A stretch of 5,197 nucleotides of DNA from an uncultured Clostridia bacterium (GTDB lineage Bacteria; Bacillota; Clostridia; Oscillospirales; Ruminococcaceae), in assembly GCA_947629275.1 (NCBI GenBank), contig CANRDG010000139.1, forward strand, positions 1-5,197, given 5' to 3'. Position numbers and translations under genes: made by a program. Positions 1 through 4,715 of the stretch are shown here, piece by piece. The notes beneath the pieces are model-generated. The model was not told the DNA's origin and searched no databases. It saw only the letters and a program-made list of their open reading frames with translations. The stretch's first letter is position 1. The number at the start of each line of letters is the position of its first letter.

Positions 1-285
1 GCGTATTCTGCCGCAAAAGCAGGGCTTATAGGCTTTACAAAAGCCCTCGCCAAAGAGGAAGCCCCAAGCGGCATACGGGTAAACTGTATAACAGCAGGAA
101 TGATAGATACAAAAATGAACGCGTGCTTTTCAGCCGATGAAATTGCCGATATTGTCGATGAAATACCCCTTTCGCGTATCGGCACACCGCAGGATATCGC
201 AAACGCAGTGGCATTTTTAGCCTCCGATAAAGCTTCGTATATCACGGGAGCGGTAATTAAAGTAAACGGCGGAATGTGCATTTGA
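1..285 (+). CDS. Short-chain dehydrogenase/reductase (SDR), C-terminal part only
   Basis: The gene enters from the left edge in frame 1; 94 codons and a TGA stop are visible. SDR enzymes carry out NAD(P)H-dependent reduction or oxidation of carbonyl/alcohol groups in the cytoplasm. The visible part starts at the catalytic YxxxK motif (Tyr at residue 2, Lys at residue 6 of the fragment). It continues with a family-typical RVNCI stretch, a 'GMIDT' substrate-loop region, 'RIGTPQDIANAVAFLAS', and the C-terminal 'YITG...VNGG' that closes the Rossmann fold. The catalytic Ser and the N-terminal TGxxxGIG nucleotide motif lie outside the window. The closest general match from memory is the FabG-like classical SDR group. 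The 'EIPLSRIG...SYITG' pattern also recalls the Firmicutes reductases annotated as elongation factor P 5-aminopentanone reductase (YmfI-like), but this cannot be decided from the fragment. The stop codon lies 13 bases before hydF, so the two are probably cotranscribed. Confidence 0.9.
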   Translation, partial: AYSAAKAGLIGFTKALAKEEAPSGIRVNCITAGMIDTKMNACFSADEIADIVDEIPLSRIGTPQDIANAVAFLASDKASYITGAVIKVNGGMCI

Positions 286-286
286 T

Positions 287-294
287 GAGGTGAT
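287..294 (+). promoter_or_regulatory. Shine-Dalgarno site that sets the hydF start
   Basis: GAGGTGAT is an 8-base match to the complement of the 16S rRNA 3' end and sits 4 bases before ATG 299. The in-frame GTG at 290 lies inside this site and cannot be the start. An in-frame ATG at 305 is a less likely alternative. Confidence 0.8.
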
Positions 295-298
295 AATT

Positions 299-1474
299 AT
301 GAGTATGAACGATACGCCTGTAGCTAACAGGCTGCATATCTCAATTTTCGGAAAGCGCAACGCAGGCAAATCGAGCCTGATAAACGCTCTCACAGGTCAG
401 CAGACAGCCATAGTTTCGGAGGTCGCAGGCACTACCACAGACCCCGTCTATAAAACTATGGAAATGCTGCCCTTAGGGCCGGTCGTAATATATGATACCG
501 CAGGCATCGACGACGAGGGCGAACTCGGTTTGCTCAGGGTCGAAAAGTCACTTGCGGTGCTGAATAAAACAGATATAGCAGTGTATGTCTACACAGATGC
601 CATAGATGCAAACGATATGGCGGCTATAGACAGAATAAAAGAGCGCAATTTGCCGCTTGTGATAGTGAAAAATAAGTGCGATATTTACGGCAACAGCGTA
701 AACGAAGACGAAGTAAGCGTGTCAGCGCAAACAGGGCAGGGGATAGATGAACTAAAAAAACGCCTGTGTGCCTGCCTGCCTCAGCTTGCACCAAAACAGC
801 CGCTTATCGCAGACCTTATAGAAAGCGGCGATAATGTAGTCCTCGTGATACCTATAGACAGCGCCGCACCAAAGGGAAGAATAATCCTTCCCCAGCAGCA
901 AGTTTTGAGAGAAGCTATAGAAAACGGCGCGATAGTCACCTGCGCTACCGAAAAAAGCCTGCCAAAAGCTCTGCAAAGTCTTTCGCAGCCGCCAAAACTT
1001 GTAGTTACCGATTCTCAGGCGTTTGAAACTGTCGCTAAAATAGTTCCCGAAGATGTTTATCTTACTTCATTTTCAATACTTATGGCAAGATTCAAAGGCA
1101 TACTTACATCTGCCGTCCACGGCGCAAGAACATTAGATACACTCAAAGACGGCGATACAGTGCTTATAAGCGAGGGCTGTACCCACCACAGACAATGCGA
1201 CGATATAGGTACTGTAAAACTTCCGCGCTGGATACAGGGCTACACAGGCAAGAAACTCAATTTTGAATTTACCAGCGGCGGAGAGTTTCCCAAACTTCTC
1301 GGCGGCTATAAGCTAATAGTCCACTGCGGCGGCTGTATGCTGAATGAGCGAGAGGTAAAGTACCGTTACGGCGCAGCACAGGGTCAGGGCGTGCCTATAA
1401 CAAATTACGGTATACTCATTGCATATGTAAACGGCATACTTGAAAGAAGCATAAAATGTCTTGATATAAAATGA
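299..1474 (+). CDS. hydF: [FeFe]-hydrogenase H-cluster maturation GTPase HydF
   Basis: HydF is the GTPase scaffold on which HydE and HydG build the diiron subcluster of the H-cluster before it is handed to apo-[FeFe]-hydrogenase (HydA). It acts in the cytoplasm. The 391-residue product is near the usual length. Seen in the sequence: an N-terminal Era/TrmE-like G domain with P-loop GKRNAGKS (residues 18-25), switch I threonines in 'GTTTDP' (about 44-49), DTAG (66-69), NKCD (125-128) and SAQTG (142-146). A middle dimerisation region follows. The C-terminal cluster-binding domain carries the HydF-diagnostic C-x-H (Cys294, His296), about 45 residues, then HCxxC (His342, Cys343, Cys346), which ligates the [4Fe-4S] cluster. 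All key residues are intact. The start is ATG 299, chosen from the strong ribosome binding site at 287-294. The upstream neighbour is an SDR gene. hydE, hydG and the hydrogenase itself are not in the window, so it is presumably separated from at least some of its partners. Confidence 0.96.
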   Translation: MSMNDTPVANRLHISIFGKRNAGKSSLINALTGQQTAIVSEVAGTTTDPVYKTMEMLPLGPVVIYDTAGIDDEGELGLLRVEKSLAVLNKTDIAVYVYTDAIDANDMAAIDRIKERNLPLVIVKNKCDIYGNSVNEDEVSVSAQTGQGIDELKKRLCACLPQLAPKQPLIADLIESGDNVVLVIPIDSAAPKGRIILPQQQVLREAIENGAIVTCATEKSLPKALQSLSQPPKLVVTDSQAFETVAKIVPEDVYLTSFSILMARFKGILTSAVHGARTLDTLKDGDTVLISEGCTHHRQCDDIGTVKLPRWIQGYTGKKLNFEFTSGGEFPKLLGGYKLIVHCGGCMLNEREVKYRYGAAQGQGVPITNYGILIAYVNGILERSIKCLDIK

Positions 1475-1497
1475 CCGTCAGCACAAACCGACGGTCA
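1472..1497. terminator. Inverted repeat between convergent genes, probable bidirectional terminator
   Basis: TGACCGTC (1472-1479) and GACGGTCA (1490-1497) form a perfect 8-bp stem with a 10-base loop. The hydF stop codon is the first three bases of the stem. Read on the minus strand, the stem is followed by TTTTATAT, a fair U-tract for ending the small gene at 1502-1705. Read on the plus strand, the following sequence has only one short T-run a few bases away, so termination of hydF here is weaker. Confidence 0.6.
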
Positions 1498-1501
1498 AAG
1501 G

Positions 1502-1705
1502 CTATTTTCTGTTGTCGTCTACCCACTTTTTCGCCATGAGAACGTTCTGATCGCTCTTGTTGTAAACATTCCCGTCCTCATCGGTGTAATTGTCGGTAAT
1601 AACGTTTGTTTCCCACATCGGGGCAACAATATTATGAGGATAATATATCTTAGTGCCGTCGCTGCTTTTGTTTTCTGCGGCACGTGGCTTTTTGCTGTCG
1701 CTCAT
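1502..1705 (-). CDS. Small hydrophilic protein, possibly a DUF3787/spore-surface-like family member
   Basis: A 67-residue, charged, soluble protein with no signal peptide or membrane segment. The start is ATG at 1705 (minus strand), preceded by GAAAGGA at 1717-1723. The longer open frame reaching 1828 runs through the promoter region and the start of the divergent gene and is not credible. The N-terminus is Lys/Ser-rich (MSDSKKPRAAENKSSDG). The middle has aromatic and acidic residues (IYYPHNIVAPMWETN, then DNYTDEDGNVYN). The protein ends in 'MAKKWVDDNRK'. From memory, the ending resembles the 'AKEWVD.N.K' tail of the short clostridial DUF3787 proteins, some of which are named spore surface proteins (CDIF630_02480 family). 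That link is a recollection of a motif, not a search result. It is convergent with hydF and divergent from the membrane-protein gene at 1812. Confidence 0.75.
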   Translation of the reverse strand: MSDSKKPRAAENKSSDGTKIYYPHNIVAPMWETNVITDNYTDEDGNVYNKSDQNVLMAKKWVDDNRK

Positions 1706-1750
1706 AAACGTATCATTCCTTTCTATATTATTATCTGAAAAGAACAGAGT

Positions 1751-1778
1751 ATTATCCGATAAAATTCTTACCACGCAA
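1751..1778 (-). promoter_or_regulatory. Candidate sigma-A-type promoter for the 67-residue protein gene
   Basis: On the minus strand, TTGCGT (1778-1773) is followed after 16 bases by GATAAT (1756-1751). This predicts a start near 1744 and a leader of about 40 bases. A weak plus-strand promoter, CTGAAA (1735-1740), 17 bases, GATAAA (1758-1763), overlaps it and could serve the membrane-protein gene. Neither matches sporulation sigma-factor sites clearly. Confidence 0.4.
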
Positions 1779-1811
1779 ACGGGCGGATATTTAAAATAAA
1801 GGAGCATAAAA

Positions 1812-2375
1812 ATGGCACTTGTAAGCAACTCACAGTACAGAAAAAAAGCAATAATACAAATTTTTGCAAGGCTTATAGGCTCTGAGCTTATCGGCGTAAG
1901 CTTTGCGTTTTTCTATGTTGCAGCAAAACCCGCAATGGGCGGTCTTTCAAACGTCGTTTTCGGCTTTTGCGCGCTGGCGTGTATGCTCTGCCTCTTTGCC
2001 GACCAGTGCCTGAAACTCGGCGGTAAGGTAAAGGGCAACGTCACTTTGCACGGCGATACGCCCATGCCAAAACTGGGTCTCTTGCTCGGCACGCTGACAA
2101 CTATTCCATACTATGTCTCATTCGTCGTGCTTGTAATGGCAAAATTCGGCGTTATCGGCAATTTTACAGGACCTTTCAAACTTATAAACGCCTGCTTCCT
2201 GCCTATAATCGACTCTTTTGCAAAGTCAGCTACCCCAACGTCTGAAATATACTGGCAGTGGTTCATACTTATAGCCCTCCTGCCGCTTACTATGATAGCC
2301 ACCTGCCATATCTGCTATAAAATTAGCTATGATAATATAGATGTCGCCAAAAAAGTTCTGTATAAACAACAATAA
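1812..2375 (+). CDS. Polytopic membrane protein of unknown function
   Basis: I do not recognise this 187-residue protein. It has a short charged N-terminus (residues 1-12) and then hydrophobic segments at about 13-38, 48-66, 88-112 and 148-169. A less certain fifth segment lies at about 123-136. This suggests four or five membrane spans in the cytoplasmic membrane. The loop at about 68-87 is hydrophilic and rich in Gly and Lys (LGGKVKGNVTLHGDTPMPK). The C-terminal tail (about 170-187) is polar with several lysines and is probably cytoplasmic. No catalytic or metal-binding motif is visible; the cysteines (for example 53, 57, 60, 66) form no clear CxxC pattern. The start is ATG 1812 with AAAGGAG at 1798-1804, spaced 7 bases. 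The gene is divergent from the small protein gene at 1502-1705 and ends at a strong terminator, so it is a single-gene transcript. Confidence 0.85.
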   Translation: MALVSNSQYRKKAIIQIFARLIGSELIGVSFAFFYVAAKPAMGGLSNVVFGFCALACMLCLFADQCLKLGGKVKGNVTLHGDTPMPKLGLLLGTLTTIPYYVSFVVLVMAKFGVIGNFTGPFKLINACFLPIIDSFAKSATPTSEIYWQWFILIALLPLTMIATCHICYKISYDNIDVAKKVLYKQQ

Positions 2376-2380
2376 GTACC

Positions 2381-2415
2381 GAGGGTATCACCATTGTAAT
2401 GATACCCTCTTTTTT
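2381..2415 (+). terminator. Rho-independent terminator of the membrane-protein gene
   Basis: GAGGGTATCA (2381-2390) pairs perfectly with TGATACCCTC (2400-2409) across a 9-base loop and is followed directly by six T (2410-2415). It starts 6 bases after the stop codon. The last T is also the first base of the minus-strand stop codon of the next gene, so the two convergent genes abut here. In the minus direction the stem is not followed by a T-run, so it works less well for that gene. Confidence 0.93.
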
Positions 2416-2588
2416 CATGACATCATGTCGCCGATGTCGGTCATAACTTCGCCTATCGCTCTTATCGCCTTTGCGGTGTTTTTGCTTAAATGACGCTTTT
2501 CTTTTGAAGTTGCGTTTGCAAATGCGTATACAGCCGCACCAACGCTTACGCCGATAGTAGCGCCCTTTACTATAGATGATATTTTCAT
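2415..2588 (-). CDS. Small 57-residue protein with hydrophobic N-terminal half
   Basis: A short open frame of 57 codons plus TGA. It starts at ATG 2588 on the minus strand with GAAAGGA at 2598-2604, 9 bases upstream. The protein begins MKISSIVKG. Residues about 10-25 form a Gly/Ala/Val-rich hydrophobic stretch (ATIGVSVGAAVYAFAN). A basic segment follows (about 27-43, Lys/Arg/His-rich), then an amphipathic tail (AIRAIGEVMTDIGDMM). The layout is that of a single-span or membrane-associated small protein with a cationic cytoplasmic side. It is loosely similar to the YtxH-like small proteins of Firmicutes, but I make no family assignment. The good ribosome binding site, sensible composition and fit between a terminator and a divergent promoter support a real gene. 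It is convergent with the membrane-protein gene and divergent from trmL. No convincing promoter was found for it. Confidence 0.72.
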   Translation of the reverse strand: MKISSIVKGATIGVSVGAAVYAFANATSKEKRHLSKNTAKAIRAIGEVMTDIGDMMS

Positions 2589-2659
2589 TGTGTATTTTCC
2601 TTTCTTTATGACTTCATAAATAGTGTGTGTATAAATCCAAAAAAAATTTGATAAAAAGG

Positions 2660-2688
2660 TTGTAAACCGAGGAAAAATGTGATATAAT
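2660..2688 (+). promoter_or_regulatory. Sigma-A promoter of trmL
   Basis: TTGTAA (2660-2665), a 17-base spacer and TATAAT (2683-2688). An A-tract (eight A at 2639-2646) followed by more A/T-rich bases lies just upstream, as in UP elements. The expected start is near 2695, giving a leader of about 84 bases with no strong fold. Bases 2589-2778 hold no other gene. Confidence 0.8.
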
Positions 2689-2778
2689 ATAAGATAGTCT
2701 GTGTATTAAGAGGAATATATTTCCATTAAAATGTAGTGCAGCCAATATATGTGCTTATTGTGAAACGGAGTATGCCCT

Positions 2779-3273
2779 ATGACACTTAATATTGTACTTG
2801 CCCAGCCGCAGATACCGCAGAATACAGGCAATATTTCGCGTACCTGTGCCGTCACAGGCGCAAAGCTCCACCTGATAAAGCCATACGGTTTTGAAATAAC
2901 CGATAAACATCTTAAACGTGCAGGACTCGATTACTGGGATAAACTAGATATTTTTGAGTACGACAGCTTCGATGAATTTTTCATGAAAAACAATGGTCCG
3001 TATTTCTTCTTTACAACAAAGGGCTGTAAAGTCCATAGTGACACTGATTACCCCGACGGTTCGTATCTCGTTTTCGGCAGAGAAGATAAAGGTCTGCCTG
3101 AGGACTTGCTAGTAAAGAATTTAGAAAACTGCCTGCGTATACCCATGAGAAACGAACTGCGAAGCCTGAATTTATCAAACAGTGTCGCAATTGCAGCGTA
3201 TGAAGTGCTGCGGCAGTGGGGCTATCCCGAACTTACCTATCAGGGCAAATTTGCCGATCTGAAAAATCTGTAA
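2779..3273 (+). CDS. trmL: tRNA (cytidine/uridine-34 2'-O)-methyltransferase TrmL
   Basis: TrmL uses S-adenosylmethionine to 2'-O-methylate the wobble base of tRNA-Leu isoacceptors in the cytoplasm, which helps decoding. The 164-residue product matches E. coli TrmL in size (157) and is a minimal SPOUT (SpoU/trefoil-knot) methyltransferase without an added RNA-binding domain. It starts like the family ('LNIVLAQPQIPQNTGNISRTCA'). Motif 1 is N15-TGN-R21, 'LKRAGLDYWDKL' lies at about 45-56, motif 2 is 'VFGREDKGLP' at about 98-107, and motif 3 is 'RIPM...RSLNLSNSVAIAAYE' at about 121-143, where the knot binds AdoMet. The start is ATG 2779 with GGAG at 2767-2770, 8 bases upstream. It has its own promoter. 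The next gene, 76 bases downstream, also has its own, so co-regulation with DegV is only by read-through; no clear terminator separates them. Confidence 0.95.
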   Translation: MTLNIVLAQPQIPQNTGNISRTCAVTGAKLHLIKPYGFEITDKHLKRAGLDYWDKLDIFEYDSFDEFFMKNNGPYFFFTTKGCKVHSDTDYPDGSYLVFGREDKGLPEDLLVKNLENCLRIPMRNELRSLNLSNSVAIAAYEVLRQWGYPELTYQGKFADLKNL

Positions 3274-3301
3274 ATATATTTTCTTTGTCAAAAATTTTCA
3301 C

Positions 3302-3330
3302 TTGAAATTTGTTTATATACATTATATAAT
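3302..3330 (+). promoter_or_regulatory. Sigma-A promoter of the DegV gene, giving a very short leader
   Basis: TTGAAA (3302-3307), a 17-base spacer and a perfect TATAAT (3325-3330). Transcription should begin near 3336-3338, immediately before the GGAGG at 3339-3343. The mRNA would carry only about 12-14 bases before the start codon. Confidence 0.85.
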
Positions 3331-3349
3331 AGTACAACGGAGGGTGACT

Positions 3350-4219
3350 ATGTCGAAAATAAAACTTATGACCGATTCCGCCTGCGACCTTACCGCGCAG
3401 CAGGAAAAAGACTGTAATATAAAAATGATGAACTTCAAAGTTGCCGTCGGTGACGACAGCTATACCAGCAGAGTCGATTTCGATAACGCAGGCTTCTATA
3501 AGATAATGGAGGCTTATGACGGTCTGCCGTCTACCTCGCAGATAACCGAGTATGAGTTTGAAAACGCCTTTGAAGAGCTGTATAACGACGGATATGATGC
3601 AGTGGTCTATATGTCTATCAATAAAAATGCGTCGGCTACCTACGATAACGCCTGTATGGCAAGAAACAGCTTCTTTGAAAACCATAAAGAAGCCGTCGGC
3701 AAATTCAGTATAGGTATCGTAGATTCGCGTAATTATACCTGCGCATACGGCTATCCGCTCGTGCAGGCTGCCGGCATGATAGAGCGCGGCGCTGATTTTG
3801 ACGAAATAGTCCGCTATCTCAATGACTGGGCTGAAAACGTCATGATATATTTTGCTCCGTATTCTCTTAAATATGCCAAAAAATCAGGCAGAATACCATC
3901 GGCAGCCGCTTTCGTCGGCGAAATGCTCGGTCTGCGCCCCATAATGAAAATTTACGACGGCGCGATCACTACATATGATAAGGTCAGGGGAGACAGAGCC
4001 GTTGTTCCGCGTATAGTCGACCATGCTCTGGAAACTATGATACCCCAGACCCCGTATTGCCTTATCTATGGCAGCGATGAGTCTATTCTTAAAGAACTTG
4101 AAGATGAGTGTATAAAAAGGTTTGGCTATCCGCCCGAGTTCGCTACCCAGATCGGCGCAGCTATAGCTATAAATGCAGGTCCCGTAGTCGCAGGAGTAAT
4201 GTTCAGAAAAAATTCATAA
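3350..4219 (+). CDS. DegV family fatty-acid-binding protein
   Basis: DegV proteins bind a long-chain fatty acid in the cleft between two domains. Some family members (FakB) present the fatty acid to a FakA kinase for phosphorylation; whether this one does is not shown. The 289-residue length is normal. Family motifs seen: 'MTDSACDL' (7-14), 'LPSTSQ' (59-64) for the head-group pocket, 'IVDSRNYTCAYG' (123-134), 'LKYAKKSGRIPSAAAFVGEMLGLRPIM' (173-199) and the C-terminal 'IG..I..NAGP...G..F' (268-285). The usual 'SxxLSGTYQSA' segment is here 'SINKNASATYDNA' (89-101), keeping the first Ser and the TY but losing the LSG. The start is ATG 3350, set by GGAGG 3339-3343; an in-frame TTG at 3302 is the promoter -35 box, not a start. 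The protein is cytoplasmic with no signal peptide. Confidence 0.93.
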   Translation: MSKIKLMTDSACDLTAQQEKDCNIKMMNFKVAVGDDSYTSRVDFDNAGFYKIMEAYDGLPSTSQITEYEFENAFEELYNDGYDAVVYMSINKNASATYDNACMARNSFFENHKEAVGKFSIGIVDSRNYTCAYGYPLVQAAGMIERGADFDEIVRYLNDWAENVMIYFAPYSLKYAKKSGRIPSAAAFVGEMLGLRPIMKIYDGAITTYDKVRGDRAVVPRIVDHALETMIPQTPYCLIYGSDESILKELEDECIKRFGYPPEFATQIGAAIAINAGPVVAGVMFRKNS

Positions 4220-4407
4220 TTTTTTGGTAGAACGTAATTATATAAAGCATATTAAAATATGCAAATTTATGCCATTTATTCAAAAAACGACAATTTTTCA
4301 TATTTGAACAATCTACCATTTATTATTTTCTATTGCAATTAAAAATATCCGACGCTTTTACTAGAAATTCACAATTACACCTTTTGAAGGAAATATATCA
4401 AAATCTA
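4220..4407. other. AT-rich non-coding stretch with two inverted repeats
   Basis: No credible gene on either strand. A 7-base inverted repeat, TGGTAGA (4225-4231) and TCTACCA (4312-4318), frames 94 bases. Inside it, GCATAT (4247-4252) and ATATGC (4257-4262) form a short hairpin. Overlapping the DegV stop codon, AAAAAATT (4207-4214) and AATTTTTT (4218-4225) form an A/T-only foldback that could act as a weak terminator. None of these has the form of a standard terminator or a known mobile element. Confidence 0.5.
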
Positions 4408-4436
4408 TTGACAACGCATATAAATTATGATATAAT
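4408..4436 (+). promoter_or_regulatory. Perfect consensus sigma-A promoter for the sugar transferase gene
   Basis: TTGACA (4408-4413), exactly 17 bases, then TATAAT (4431-4436): all twelve consensus bases at optimal spacing. The surrounding DNA is AT-rich. The expected start is near 4443, leaving a leader of about 273 bases before the coding region. Confidence 0.93.
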
Positions 4437-4456
4437 ACACAATATAGAGCGGATTT

Positions 4457-4623
4457 TTGCTGAATTTCGAGCAGATATAGTGCATTAAGTACAATATATA
4501 GAGAATCGAGGCAGCAATTTTCGTTGTAAATAACCTTTTGTAAAATATGATCGTAAAACTTTGCAGAAACATTTTTGCAAAGTTTATCCTATGCAATACC
4601 ATGTACCGATAAATACGATTATA
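4457..4623 (+). ncRNA. Candidate structured leader RNA with two folded domains (unknown class)
   Basis: Domain A (4457-4517): TTGCTG (4457-4462) pairs with CAGCAA (4512-4517). After a two-A bulge, TTTCGA (4465-4470) pairs with TCGAGG (4506-4511) using two G-U pairs. It is capped by an inner hairpin 4475-4483/4489-4497 with one A-A mismatch. Domain B (4546-4623): a 10-bp closing helix 4546-4555/4614-4623 (one G-U) directly abuts a second hairpin, AAACTTTGCA (4556-4565) with TGCAAAGTTT (4576-4585), which can be lengthened to 13 bp by G-U and A-U pairs. A 28-base single strand (4586-4613) remains. Neither domain is followed by a T-run, so neither is an intrinsic terminator. Bases 4624-4715 are A-rich and largely unpaired. 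I recognise no known riboswitch class. The folds were found by eye. Confidence 0.5.
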
Positions 4624-4715
4624 CCAAGCAAAAGAGTAAAAAACGCAGAAAAACATACAAAAGGAACAGAAGTACACAAAAGTCAGGAAACAAAGAAAAG
4701 TGAGTGAATGTACAT

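Noticed and set aside
290..298. GTG at 290 as the hydF start
   Set aside because: It lies within the GAGGTGAT ribosome binding site that serves ATG 299.
752..976. 74-residue minus-strand open frame
   Set aside because: Antisense shadow inside hydF with unusual composition.
1706..1828. N-terminal extension of the minus-strand small protein up to 1828
   Set aside because: It would run through the candidate promoters and overlap the start of the divergent gene; ATG 1705 has its own ribosome binding site.
2111..2302. 63-residue minus-strand open frame
   Set aside because: Antisense shadow within the membrane-protein gene.
2695..2778. Regulatory RNA in the trmL leader
   Set aside because: Only a 4-bp stem (GGAA 2712-2715 with TTCC 2721-2724) was found, not enough for a structured element.
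3274..3301. Terminator between trmL and the DegV gene
   Set aside because: Only imperfect A/T pairings around 3289-3310 that merge with the next promoter; no stable stem with a T-run.
3302..3349. TTG at 3302 as the DegV start
   Set aside because: This TTG is the promoter -35 box; family alignment and GGAGG at 3339 both point to ATG 3350.
3233..3685. 150-residue minus-strand open frame
   Set aside because: Antisense to trmL and DegV, which have clear family motifs; no ribosome site or recognisable domain.
4207..4225. A/T-only foldback at the DegV stop as a full terminator
   Set aside because: The stem has no G-C pair and the T-run is inside the stem, so termination strength is doubtful.
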